A stretch of 64,000 bases of DNA from Fragum whitleyi (Eukaryota; Mollusca; Bivalvia; Cardiida; Cardiidae): the NCBI GenBank assembly GCA_948146395.1, contig OX411557.1, positions 36,310,077-36,374,076 of the forward strand, given 5' to 3'. This document shows, piece after piece, positions 1 through 12,186 of this stretch. The first letter of the stretch is position 1, and each line of letters starts with the position of its first letter. A model generated the notes under the pieces. It was not told the origin of the DNA and did not search any database. It worked only from the letters and a program-made list of their open reading frames with translations. The position numbers and the translations under genes are program-made.

Positions 1-3000
1 GTATGAAATGATATCGAAAAAGTGCATGACAATATACATTTATCCCTTGTAAATACTTGTGCTAGAAACAAAAGCGTGAAAATTGAAACGAAAAATACTT
101 TCTGGGAATTAAGAAAAACAAAAGGCATGTACAAATTGGGTCGACAGGTTCCATAACTCAAAGTAAACAGGTGCGCTTAATCAATGTCCGCTGTTTGTCC
201 CTCCCTCTGACCTTCCGTCCACAATATTTAGGCTTCTAACTTGGACAGAGTTTAAAAAGGCGGAAGAGAAAGAACGTCGAATGTGACGTCATTATTAACT
301 CTTTTCTACACAGTCTCCATTTGCTCGCATGCCTATCTAAGCCTTATAAATTTACTCACAGAAAGTATCACCATTCCATTTAGATTCAATTTTGTCTACA
401 ATTTCATTATGAATAGTCTTTCTAGTGAAGGGTAGAGACAGATGCTGGGATTTTATGTTTGGAAAATAATGAGAATCAATTGGGACGACTTCGTTCCTTG
501 AAACTCCAATTTACCATTCTTAATCCTCTAAAAAGCTTACTTTCTTTGAATATCCAAGGTAACTGACATAATACTACTTTTTCCAAATTATCTGAATTGT
601 TTGGGGGTGGTGATTGACTCATGATCAAGACAAAATTAGATGAATAAACGGTATTAACATTTAGTTGTTGACATCAGGTCACTATTCACTCACAAATTGA
701 GTCTTTTTTAAGCTTTACATAAGTAGTTTAGCACTTCATACAAGTGTTGTCCACCGATGTGAACAAAGACTTACTTGCAACAAAGTATAAATACCGGGTA
801 AAACTGTGAAGTAATCTGACAAATAACATATTTTGATCGTTATTAAACTCAGCAAGTTTTACGTATGATACAGTCATCAGGAGTCGTTAAGAATACATGA
901 CGATATCGTTTAGTAACTTATCAACTTTTTCTCCGATGACTTGTGTTCTTTAAAAGAAGAATACCATTTCAAGGCAGATTCTGTCAAAGACTTTGTTGTT
1001 GGAAATCAGTGTGGGTTGAGATTGCAGGTTCTGAACCGGATAGTGCTGAAAGCCATAGAAATCGTCCATGTTTTCAACTGAAAGTGTATCAAATGGGAAA
1101 TAACAAGAGCCGTCACAGACGGGTTACGCTCCCCAAATTAGTGCTTTGTCTAAACAATTTGGTATGACCCGATAGTCCAAAATATTTATTCATTTTTCTT
1201 TGACATTTTTAGAACATTACAAATACATAAGTGAAATATGAAGACTCTATCACTTACCAGAATGGGAAAATGATTAATGTATTTACAGGATTTGGTTGTT
1301 ATTTTCGGCGGCATGTGTGAATGAATTTTCTAAGCGTTACTTTTTCTAATAACACAAGTTCTTTTTTTTTATTTCATAGAAATGGTTATTTAGTCCTATG
1401 TTGCCTATTTGTCTTTCTTTTGTATCCAAAACGCATCGTGCGCACAGTAAGGCATCTTCATGTTTTTTTTCTCAAAGGTATTGAAACTATTTTCATTTAC
1501 TAAATTACACGCTTCGCTTATTGAGAAATTCTCCCAACTTTAATATCTTTACCTTTCATAAATTTTCAATCCATAAAAATGTTTTAATACTATTTTACAC
1601 CCAGAAGAGGGTAAAGATAACTAATTTCAGAATGGGGATCGTGTAATAATAGATATAATTTCACTATTCGTGTATGTGTCCATGAATAAAGTCTGATGGG
1701 GAGGGGGAAGTCATACGCAAAGCAAAATTCTTTGTAATTACCTTTGCAAATAACTCCTCCTCCATCAGACTTTATTCGCAAAAACGAAATAATTTCATTA
1801 ATACAAAGGTACCTTCTAACGATGGTTCTGGAGAAGCTGGCTTTTGGTAGCAGCTTTGATTTACTGGGTACCAGTAAACTCTGTTTGTGCCGTACCATCT
1901 CGCTTTGACAAGACGAACATAATCTTTTAACGTTTCCAATCATCTAAACTGATTCGAACTTCTAATCGGTCACTTGATATTTTATTGATTTACAAGCATA
2001 TCAATATCGAAAAAAGTTTTGCTAGTTCATCACGGTACAATGACCAAATTTGAACTTATTGAATGCAAAGACTAGTCAATTTACTCAGGGAATGACATTT
2101 ACGAGGGTAAATCAAAAATTACGTAGACTTTCGTTACAGAAATTTTGATTTCACAGACTTTGAAAAGAAAACTACACTGTTATTAAATTGCGACATTTTT
2201 CTGTTTGTCATCTAAATTTGGCTGAAATCCACTTAGTTCGACACCTGTAGCAACCATTTAAAAACATGTAGTCATTTGGTACCGGCGCGCGGTAACGACG
2301 TCAATATGACGCTACGGTATAGATAACTTCCGTTGAAAGTCAGCACTTTTCAAAATACTCAAATCAACAACAAACACAATTTCTGTATCGCCTATCCAAT
2401 GGATAAGTACTGTTTTTCATATCCATCTGATCCAAAATGACGAACTTAAATGCGTAATGTATCTTTAAGACACTAAACTAATGTTGTTCTGTGACAATTA
2501 CAGATCAAACATCGAAGAGACGTTTTCCATTCTCTGAGTGTCATCCTTCATAAACGCTCTCCATTCGTAAACAAACCTTTTAAACCATTTAAAAATAAGG
2601 TATCTGCTTATATTTGTAGACCTTTTAGCATATTTCATCATTTTAACCTCTCGATTAGGTTTTCCATAGGTCCAGCAGAACTTTATTATTGCCCGGTTGT
2701 CTATTGCTGCGCCGGTGCCGTAATTTCGAAGTTCAAAAATTTACGCGTGCCCTTAGACTACCGACTTTTAAATCGAACATACCGAATGGATTATGCTTAG
2801 ATTTTAAACATCCTTACAGATTACGTCAACAAGTAAATAGACGAAATTAGGAAGGGTTTGGTCCAAATTGAGGGGACAATTACGGGTAGTAACACTAGGA
2901 AGTAGCGTTACAGACTGGGTTGCGCCGGTGGCACCTTCCTAGGAATTTCAAACTTTGGATTTTTTATATCATAGCCATAGCAGTCTCTTGTAAATTTAGT

Positions 3001-3120
3001 ATCATGTCAACATTAAATGGTTTGAGAGGTGTACAAAATTTCATTTAATTCCGTCGGGAAATTCAAAAGTTATAGTAAAAGTCCAAGTACTTTTTGATCC
3101 ACCCTCGTAATTGGCGATTA
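1..3120. other. Intergenic stretch without a recognisable gene
   Basis: AT-rich sequence with only short open frames (largest about 117 codons at 1590-1943, minus). None has a recognisable motif, splice context or composition that sets it apart. A small hairpin at 1684-1777 is listed separately. Confidence 0.6.
1684..1777. repeat. Short inverted repeat (hairpin)
   Basis: GAATAAAGTCTGATGG at 1684-1699 is perfectly complementary to 1762-1777. Pairing continues imperfectly through the G-rich GGGGAGGGG side against CTCCTCCT. The spacer is about 60 bp. It could be the relic of a small fold-back element; no function is visible. Confidence 0.6.
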
Positions 3121-3214
3121 TTCATAGGCACCCTGTTTGAAAAAGCAACACTTTACGATCTAACGAAACCGCGCGAATTTTAGTACCGTTACGGTCTAAC
3201 GAAACCGCGCGGAT

Positions 3215-4314
3215 TCAGTACCGTATATGTCCACAAGCAGCTGCAATAACAGCATCACACCGGTTTCGCATTAACAGAATCGTATTCCTAAAGTCTTGTT
3301 CAGCAATATTGTTCCATATTTGATGGACATTTCTTTCTAATTCACCAAGATTGCGTGCTATTGGTTATGAGCGCACATGCCTTTTAAAAAGTTCCCAAAC
3401 ATGCCCAATATGGTTTAAATCAAGACTTTTGGCTGGGAATGGAATAACCCTTAGGTTATTAGTTTGTAACACATCCAATGTTTGTCGTGCAACGTGGCAG
3501 GTGGCGTCGTCCTGAATAAGCTGCATCCGTCTGTTGGCGGCAAGAATGGTATTAAGACGGGCTGGATAATTTCTTGTTGAAAACGCTGGGCGTTGTGATA
3601 GCCTCGAATAACAACTGTGGGTATTTTTGTGTGAAGAGATATCCCAGCCCAAATCAATATTGAACCTCCCTGAAACGTATCGACCTGCACAATACACTCC
3701 GAGCTGGATCTCTTAACTCTGCGGCGGTATACACGGTTTCGACCATAAGCGGAACTACGCGAAATCCGTGTATCGTCTACAAACAATACATTTGACCAGC
3801 TCTTGTAAACCTTCGGTACCGTCTGACCCATGTTGAACGTGCTGCGCGATGGTCTCTAGTGAGTACAACTCCTCTCATGGGTCAACGACAACGTATTCCC
3901 ACCACCTCGTTTATCCGGTTAATGACCGTTTGTCGTGAAATAAGCCGCCCATTACGAACGTGGTTCAGCCTTGACTTTGATGTTACTGCCACAAATCTGT
4001 CTCTCAGATGTGAGAGATTGTCTAACCGATGCGTTTTCACTCGTGCTCTTAGGCGGCTAGGTGTATCAGTAACAGTGCCAGTCTGGTTTTACTTTCGGAG
4101 AAGGGCTTGGATTGTTGAAAGAATGCAATTCAAAGTCCTGGCCACCTGAAACATTAGAAAAAAATGTGAAACCAACGCAATATGTGGGAAAAAATAAAAA
4201 AAAATACCGCAATATCTGGATTATTTACGTCTATAATACTTCGGCGTCTTCGCGACATTTAGCCGTCAACATTCCAATAGCCCTGGTACGTAATTCGGTT
4301 GTCAATCTGGCCAT
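3215..4314 (-). pseudogene. Decayed Tc1-like (IS630/Tc1/mariner) transposase
   Basis: Reverse translation gives the pieces of a complete Tc1-type transposase in order. They are an N-terminal start (MARLTTELRTRAIGML) at 4314, a helix-turn-helix remnant with LSHLRDRF, a first catalytic block (LFVDDTRISRSS), the GRNRVYRRR and GGSILIWAGIS blocks, a second block (QDDATCHVARQ), and the third block DLNHIGHVWELFKRHVR. It ends in CDAVIAACGHIRY and a stop at 3215-3217. The span of about 1.1 kb fits the family's usual 340 residues. Several frameshifts and stops, for instance near 3460-3830, where the reading moves between two frames, make it inactive. A direct repeat containing TCTAACGAAACCGCGCG (about 3158-3175 and 3193-3210) lies at its 3' end. 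I could not define the TIRs. Confidence 0.85.
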
Positions 4315-4329
4315 GTCTGGTGTTTTTTT

Positions 4330-5062
4330 GCATCAGTGTATCAACGAAGAATAAAGATATGGCTAATGGGGTAATGATATCGATTGTGATATTTTGCACG
4401 TGCAAAAATGCAAAACGCAATAAAATGCAACAAAGCGGTAATGTAGGCGATCAATCCGGTCGGGAGGACTCACACTCTGGTTTGACCTTGATCTTAGGGC
4501 GCCCATGCGCATAGTGTGTAGTTGTTTATTTATATTTTTTGTCGTTACTTTTAACGAAAATTGGTCTTCGGATTTTATTTAAGCTTTCTGTCTTTATTCG
4601 AATTAAAGATAATTGAAGTGCTTGGAGATCCATCAATCAAAGGTCCTGGCTGGGGCTTATCCTTGAGTACAAAATCTTGGGCTAGATCGTTACCGGAACG
4701 ACTGGCTTAAAAGCCTTAGGCACACTTGGTAGTTTCTGTAGCTGCTCCCTTTCATATGTTCACTCTGCCGACGAACTGAGCTTGGACCTATTCATGACTG
4801 ACTTTTCCTTTTAAGAAAAATGAAAGTCTTGTTCAAATCGTGACGCTCTCATAATGAAGTGTAATAATCGTGTTATTTGAAGAAATACCGCAATTTTCAT
4901 AATTTTCATCGTCCCCTTTAAATCGCGTTGACCTATGGAACCAGCACTAACCTTTAAATCGTTGAGAGGCTTTGTGTAGATTATACTAACCATCATCATA
5001 ATGCACTATCGGCTTTATGAGACATTTTGGCAGTTTTCAAACTTACTCCCATCTGTGTATTA
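4330..5062. other. Intergenic, no gene seen
   Basis: Flank of the Tc1-like element. Only short frames are open and no motif is recognised. The outer TIR of the transposon should lie in the first part but could not be fixed. Confidence 0.5.
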
Positions 5063-6180
5063 AGCTCACCTTTAGTTAATTGTGATGTCAGTCGAGCGTC
5101 GTCCAATGTCCTTCGAGCGTCGTCAACATTTACGCTCAACCTTGTTGGCTCAACCTGTTATTTGACAGTTTGATTGCCATGGGGAATTCTCGGACAAATT
5201 TGAAATCGGGTCGGATTGACATGTGTTAATATGAGGTGAATAGGTAAAATGTTAGAAGCAAGAGAAAGAAAAGTGTGCCATTTCTCTCTTTGATTCTAAG
5301 ATTCCCCGGATGGAGCCCAAATGTGACCCCAGGGTCTTGATATGAAAAAACTTGGTAGAAGTCCTGTAGATGATGCTACATACCAAATATGCAAGCCGTC
5401 TGCCCATTTGGATTCAGAGAAGAAGATATTTGAAGATTTTCCTATTTTCACCAATCGTGCTCAGATGAGCTAACCAGGATGTGCCAGCTTGGAGCCCAAA
5501 TATGATCCCAGGGTCATGATATAAACAAACTTGGTGGAGGTCCACTAGATGATGCTACTTACCAAATATGAAAGCTTTCTGCCTTCTGGTTTTAGAGAAG
5601 AAGATTTTTGAATATTTTCCTTTTTTAACCCTTCGCGCTCAGAAAAGCTATAAGGGATGCGCCCAGGGAAAGCCCAAAAATGACCCCAGGGTTGATATGA
5701 AAAAACTTGGTAGAGGTCCACTAGATGATTGTACATACCAAATATGAAAGTTGTCAGCCATCTGGTTTCAACGGAGAAGATTTTTAAAGATTTTTTATCT
5801 TATATTCATTGTATAAAAGGGTTGCGCCCGGCCAAAGCCCATTTTGACCCCAGGGTCTTGATATAAACAAACTTGGTAGAGATCCTCTGGATGATGCTAC
5901 ATACCAAATATGAAAGCTGTCTGCCTTCTGGTTTCAGAGAAGAAGATTTTTGAAGATTTTCATATCTTTACCCTTTTTGTTAAGGGTAAAGGAAAAGTTA
6001 AGGGTGGATTTCATTTATTTGAACAACTTTAGTAGACCTTGACCCAAGGAACATCCCTGCCAAGTTTCATCAAGATTGGCCCACCGGTTTAGGAGAAGAT
6101 GTTTAAAAAAATTGTGGACGACGTACGACATTGTACGATCACAATAGCTTACCTCGAGCACTTTGTGCTTAGGTGAGCTA
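5063..6180. mobile_element. Non-autonomous TIR element with internal tandem repeats
   Basis: The left end (AGCTCACC, then TTGTGATGTCAGTCGAGCGTCG) is mirrored at the right end (CGTACGACATTGTACGATCA, then a palindromic AGCAC/GTGCT arm ending AGGTGAGCT). Between the ends lie about four copies of a 170-190 bp unit, recognised by CAAACTTGGTAGAGGTCC, ATGATGCTACATACCAAATA and GAGAAGAAGATTTTTGAA. No transposase frame is present. The same ends recur at 9262-10886 and 21247. Confidence 0.6.
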
Positions 6181-6182
6181 AC

Positions 6183-6516
6183 AAACGTTGAACACCGTAG
6201 AGGCCATGTTTTCTCAATCAACCTGAAAATGAGTCAAGTTTAGAATTAGATCAAATGGGATCAAAATGAGGGTAATAGGTGAAATGTTAGATAAAAACCT
6301 TGAATATACTTTACAGGCATTATCCTTTACTCAAACAACCAAAAATATGGTCAAGAGCGGTAAACAATGAGCACAAGAAATTGAACACTGAAATGGCCAT
6401 ATTTCTTCCAGATCAACGCGATCAATGGTCAAATTAGTTTTCTAAATAAAATCTCGGCTAAGTTCAAAATCGAGTCAAGTTCTGTCAAAGATGAGGTAAG
6501 GAGATGAAATTTAAAA
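6183..6516. repeat. Degenerate spacer repeat between two array elements
   Basis: Contains repeated phrases such as GGTGAAATGTTAGA and GAGTCAAGTT that also occur at 5180-5270, just inside the left end of the preceding element. No coding potential. Confidence 0.4.
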
Positions 6517-8190
6517 AAACCCCAAAAAACAAGAAGGCCAAAGTGGCCCTTAATCGCTCACCTGAATGAACTATCTAATTTTTTTCAATATTCTTCTGCC
6601 TCTGTTCAACCTGATAATACCTTTTTCACAATTTGCAGGTTGACTTACAAGGATTTTCTATTATTTGACTCAGTGACCTAGTTTTTGACCCCAGTTGACC
6701 AAACTTCATACTCATTAAAAAATTGCATCAATTCAATCATTCTGACGAAATTTCATGTTGATTGAACAAAAAATGTGGCCTCTATAGTGCATATAAGGTT
6801 TTTCTAAGATTTGACCCCAAGACATAGTTTTTGACCCCAGTTGACCCAATTTCGCACTCGTCCGAGATTTCATCAAGACAATCATTCTAATCAATTTTCA
6901 GGTTTATCCAGCAAAAAATGTGGGCTCTTGAGTGCATACAAGGTTTTTCTAAGATTTGAGTATGTGACCTAGTTTTGACCCTAGTTGACAAAATATCAAA
7001 ATAGTCCGAGATTTCATCGAGACATTCATTCTGACCAAATTTCAGATTGATTGGGCAAAAAATGTTGCTTCTAGAGTGCATACAAGGTTTTATAAGATTT
7101 GACCCCGTGACCTAGTTTTTGACCCCAGTTGACCCGATTTCGAACTCTTCGAAGATTTCATCAAGACAATTATTCTGATAGAATTTCAGGTTTATCCTGC
7201 CAAAAAGTGGCCTCTAGAGTGCATACAAGGTTTTTCTAAAATTTGACCATGAGACCTAGTTTTTGATCCCTATTGACCCAATTAAATACTCATCAAGAAT
7301 TGCATCAAGACCATCTTTCTGACCAAAATTTAGTTTGATTGGGCAAAAAATGTGGCCTCTAGAGTGCATACAAGGTTTTTCTATGATATGACCATGTGAC
7401 CTAGTTTTAAACCCCAGTTGACCCAATTTAGAACACGTACCAGATTACATCAAGACAATCATTCTTACCAAAATTGAAGTTGATCCAGCAAAAGATGAGG
7501 CCTCTAGAGTGCATACAAGGTTTTTCTAAGATTTGACCCTGTAACCTAGTTTTTGACCCCAGTTGACCCATTTTCGAACTCATTCAAGATTGTATCAAGA
7601 CCATCATTCTGACCAAAATTCAGGTTGATTGGGCAAAAAATGTGGCTTCTAGAGTGCATACAAGGTTTTTCTAAGATTTGACCCTGTGACCTCGTTTTTG
7701 ACCAAAGCTGACCCAATTTAAAACTCATCCGAGATTTTATCAAGACAATCATTCTGACCAAAATTCAGGTTGATTGGGCAAAAAATGTGGCTTCTAGAGT
7801 GCATACAAGGCTTTACTATGATTTGACCCCGTGGCCTAGTTTTTGACCCCAGTTGACCTTATTTGGAACTCGTCTGAGATTTTATCAAGACCATCATTCT
7901 GACCAAAATTCAGGTAAATTGAGCAAAAAATGTGGCCCTCTAGAGTGCATACAAGGTTTTTCTAAGATTTGACCCCGTGACCTAGTTTTTGACCCTAGTT
8001 GACCTAATTTCGAACTCGTCAGAGATTTCATCAAGACAATCATTCTGATCAAAATTCAGGTTGATTGGGCAAAAAATGTGGCCTCTAGAGTGCATACAAG
8101 GTTTTTCTATGATTTGACCCTGTGACCTAGTTTTTGACCCCAGTTGACCCAATTTCGCTGTCGTCCGAGATTTGATCAAGACCAAATTCG
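6517..8190. repeat. Tandem array of about eleven 145-bp units
   Basis: The array opens with the head motif AGGCCAAAGTGGCCCTTAAT and CGCTCACCTGAATGA. The marker (A)GTTGAC recurs near 6694, 6840, 6984, 7128, 7272, 7417, 7562, 7707, 7852, 7998 and 8143, a regular 144-146 bp spacing. Each unit carries TTTTTGACCCCAGTTGACCC, TTTCATCAAGACAATCATTC and CCTCTAGAGTGCATACAAGG. Minus-strand frames of 60-73 codons recur unit after unit. They are a by-product of the repeat, since the period is not a multiple of three. Confidence 0.85.
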
Positions 8191-9261
8191 TTCGTTCGTT
8201 CATTTCCCTTTTTTACTGCTTTCGTAAAAAAAAGACTGAAAGATTAGTCCATTTACAATCCACATATTGCAGTCTTGATCTCCTTATCGGGACTTTAATT
8301 CTGTACGCTTAAATATCACTTTGTTTGGAGGGAAACACTCTCGCCAAGTTTAATGATATAATCCACACGTCAAACAAGAAATGAAAAAAATAAACATTAA
8401 TAGAAAAATAAATAAATAAATAAAAAGCTTTAGGCAAAAAAAATAATTGTCTTAACGGAGTCTCGAACCTTGGCCGTCGGGACGATATCGCAGTGACTTA
8501 GGTAGTATAGCTGCATGTCAAGATACCAACCATGCCCATAAATAAGCATATAAAGATGACTTTTTGTCACACTGCATTTCAAATAACACGCTTCAGTAGT
8601 TTTGAAACGACTCCCTGTTTACAATAGTATTGGAAATCCGATAATGGTCAAAAAAGCGTATTCGAGTTATACAGCCTGCAATCAAATGTGCCATTGTCCT
8701 CCAAGTCCCCCCATTACGTTGCTGTTATAAAAAAGCCATGGAAAGTCCCTTTGCACAAGTGATAGAAATCACTCCTTTTTCCCAAAAATTGATTCCCATC
8801 ATCCTTATTGACAGTCTCTTGGCTTTTGACTTCAACACCAACATCCTCTTTGATCAATCCTTCACTATTCATATGAATGTGAAATCCATCAAAACTTCTT
8901 GCGAACAAATTTCTAGCTTGGCTGTTTTCGGAGAACACCTAAGGTGTTGTTATCACCTTCGCGTCGTTATCATTGGCTTTTTTGCGTTGGCGTAGCTATT
9001 GGCTATGACTTGATTAACTTTAACCTTGGAAATACCTCTGTTACTTTTGATGATATCTTCATGAAACCTGGCTAGTGTTTTCACCATCTCAAAAGCTATC
9101 TAGACTTTCAAGGGAGACAACTGAAATCATTTTCGAAATTTCATGAATTGGCATTTCCATTCGTTTGAATTTGTTTTTGATGAATTACACATTGAAAAAA
9201 AAAGTTTTACAAACCATGGAAATCAGCCATTCCCGTCAAAGACTGATTGGCATTATTCTTT
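8191..9261. other. Intergenic, no supported gene; weak tRNA-like fragment
   Basis: Two opposed open frames at 8714-8938 and 8738-8995 overlap and resemble nothing I recognise. At about 8460-8500 the minus strand reads GGTTCGAGACTCC, a B-box-like motif preceded by a degenerate A-box region, so a decayed tRNA-derived SINE head is possible. An AAAT-rich run lies near 8400-8425. Confidence 0.4.
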
Positions 9262-10886
9262 AGCTCACCTGTGCACAAAGTGCTCAAGGTGAGCTATTGT
9301 GATAGTACATTGTCAGTCGTGCGTCGCCCACAATTCAAACATCTTCTCCTCCTAAACCGATGGGCCAATCTTAATGAAACTTGTCAGGGATGTTCCTTGG
9401 GTAAAGCTCTACCAAGGTTGTTCAAATAAATGAAATCCACCCTTAACTTTATCTTTACTCGTAACAAAAAGGGTGAAAATAGGAAAATCTTCAAAAATCT
9501 TCTTCTCCGAAGGCAGACAGCTTTCATATTTGGTATGTAACATCATGTAGTGGACCTTTACCAGGTTTATTTATGTCAAGAGCCTGGGGTCAATATTTTG
9601 GCTCTACTTGGGCGCAACCCTTTTTACATAGTATCAAAGAACGTAAATCTTAAAAAATATTCTTATCTGACATCAGAAGGCAAACAGCTTTCATATTTGG
9701 TATGTAGCATTATCTAGTGGACCTCTTCCAAGTTTGTTTATATCAAGACCCTTGGGTCATATTTGGGCTCCACCTGGCGCAACCCTTTTTACATAGAATC
9801 AAAGAGCGAAAATCTTTAAAAATTCATCTTCTCTGAAACCAGATGGCAGACAGCTTTCATATTTAGTATGTAGCATCATCTAGTGGGCCTCTACCAAGTC
9901 TGTTCATATCAAGACACTCAGGTCATAGTTTGGCTTTGCCCGGCGCATCCCTTTTAGCTCATCTGAGCACAAAGGGTAAAAAATTGAAACAAGAGGGCCA
10001 AAGTGGCCCTTAATCGCTCACCTGAATTAACAATCTTATAATTCTAAGATTTGACCCCATGACCTAGTTTTTGAATCCACGTGACCCAATTCCAAACTAG
10101 TCCGAGATTTCATCAAGATAATCACAAGTTCGAAAATTGGTCAGAATGATTATCTTGATGAAATCTCTGACAAGTTTGAAATCTGGTCGAGTGGGGTCAA
10201 AAACCAGGTCACAGGGTCAAATCTTAGAAAAACCTTTTGGACACTCTAGAGGCCATATTCTGACCAAATTTCGAACTTGTCTGAGATTTCATCAAGATAA
10301 TGATTCTGACCAATTTTCAGGTTGATTAGGCTAAAAATATGGCCTCTAGAGTGTACACAAGGTTTTTCTAAGATTTGACCCCGAGACCTAGTTTTTGACC
10401 CCACTTGACCCAATTTCGAACTTGTCCAAGATTTCATCAAGACCATCATTCTGACCAATTTTCAGGTTGATTGGGCTAAAAATATGGCCTCTAGAGTGTC
10501 CACAAGATTTTTCTAAGATTTGACCCTGTGACCTAGTTTTTGACCCCACTTGACCAGATTTCAAACTTGTCCGAGAATTTATCAAGCAAATCATTCTGAC
10601 CAATTTTCAGGTTGATTGGGCTAAAAATATGGCCTCTAGAGTGTCTACAAGGTTTTTCTAAGATTTGACCCTGTGACCTAGTTTTTGACCCCACTTGACC
10701 CAATTTCGAAGTTGTCCAAGATTTTATCAAGATAATCATTCTGACCAATTTTCAGGTTGATTGGGCTAAAAATATGGCCTCTAGAGTGTCCACAAGGTAA
10801 ATGTTGACGACGGACGACGGGCGACGCACGACGGACATCAAGTAACCCCAAAAGCTCACCTTGAGCACTTCGTGCTCAGGTGAGCT
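9262..10886. mobile_element. TIR-bounded composite element with two kinds of tandem array
   Basis: The left end is AGCTCACC with an inner AGTGCTCAAGGTGAGCT arm, followed by TTGTGATAGTACATTGTCAG. The right end has a run of ACGACGGACG-type motifs and then AGCTCACCTTGAGCAC with a GTGCTCAGGTGAGCT arm. Inside are first the 170-190 bp units also found at 5320-6000, here in opposite orientation (9480-9960). Then come the AAGAGGGCCAAAGTGGCCC head (about 9992) and 145-bp units to 10800. No transposase is encoded, so movement in trans is inferred. Confidence 0.65.
10104..10167. repeat. Inverted junction inside the 145-bp array
   Basis: GAGATTTCATCAAGATAATCA at 10104-10124 is repeated as its exact complement at 10147-10167 with a 22-bp spacer. 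The unit that follows (to about 10253) runs opposite to the rest of the array, which resumes its orientation at 10254. Confidence 0.8.
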
Positions 10887-12169
10887 AAAAAGAGACTTTC
10901 GTGTAAGATTGTTTGTGGACTAAATATTTATCCATTCATTCACTAACTAACATTTGCCTTAGATATTTATCGACTTACAAATAGATTACAAGGTCTCTTT
11001 GTTGGCTAATGTGGCTTTCAGGCTAATTGGTCAGTGAAGACACACAGACTGAATAGGTTTCTTAGAGTTTATTAAAATCAATATTATTAAAACTATTGTT
11101 ATACATTTTAGCTCTGCTATTTCCGGACATCTTTCGCGTTGGCGTTGTTGTCGACGTTGGTGTAGTCGTTGGTATTGGCGTGACAAACTTAAAGCTTAAT
11201 CAAACTTCTGTTGTAATTGAAGATATTGTGGTCATTTGCGTACCTAGGATTTTGAAAATTATTCTCACTCAGAAGACGACCAACATAGAATATACAAGTT
11301 AAAGGTGATATGTGGACCGTGAAAAAAGGTTAATGTACTCCGTTCGCTCCCCTTTCCATGATTTCGGTTTTTGGTGAATAATCAAAACATTTAATCTTTA
11401 TTTCTTCCATACATATTGAAGATTTTAAGCAAAGAATATTAACGTGGTGTGAACAAAACAAAATACTTGAAAATGGAAATCCTTTTAAATCATGGCTACC
11501 TTAAATGAGCGAGACTTCAATTAAGAATTTAATAAAAGTCTTATAAATTTTATTCAAATAAATTGAAATGTTGCCACAATTTTAAAGATTATATGCAAAA
11601 CTACAAATTTACTACATCACATATTCAGCTCACACACGCACATGCAACACCCATATATCACACACACAAGCGCGCACGCACGCAAACACACACACAGGCA
11701 AACACACACCCAAACGGGCAAGCGCTCGGCTAACATGAAGAAGTTTTGCGAACGAGCGAGCGCCTAAAATCATAAAACCACAGCTTATTTCAAAGCTGGA
11801 AGTCCCTGATTCAGGCCGCCCACTTACGATACGCTCTTTTGACAAAAAAAAAATCCTTCATTGAAATATCTTATCGTAATAGATCTAGATTAAAGGTAAA
11901 TGTACCTTTATATGAATACACATCAATCAAAACATTTATGATAAAGCCCATATACATTCCAACTTTACCGAAACGAAAAGAAAACTTGCAATATAGGCGA
12001 TATACTCATATGACTAAATTTTACAGATTGAGCAAAGGAATTACTATACCGTATTGAGTCCAAATTTTTCATAGGAAGCAAACAGAGCTAAAGTCTTGTA
12101 CTTATCATTCGACCAAAATTTTGCAAATAAACCTAAATCTTACGTCCGTATTCTTAAATTGTATTAACC
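10887..12169. other. Intergenic, CA-rich patch, no gene seen
   Basis: Holds a degenerate CA/CG-rich microsatellite at about 11634-11715 (runs of ACACAC with GCGCGCACGC). An open frame at 11096-11302 is made of GTTGTNGGCGTTGGTG-like repeats and is probably not a gene. Nothing else is recognisable. Confidence 0.5.
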
Positions 12170-12186
12170 TAATGATGACACCAATG

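Noticed and set aside
6517..8190. CRISPR-like array
   Set aside because: Regular spacing, but the whole 145-bp unit is repeated with no unique spacers, and the genome is eukaryotic.
8714..8995. Overlapping 74- and 85-codon frames on opposite strands
   Set aside because: No recognisable domain, no splice context and no paralogue in the window; could be chance.
7546..10748. Series of 60-73 codon minus-strand frames with a shared HSRGHIF/INLKIGQN peptide
   Set aside because: They come from the 145-bp units, whose period is not divisible by three; each frame only spans about one and a half units and has no gene context.
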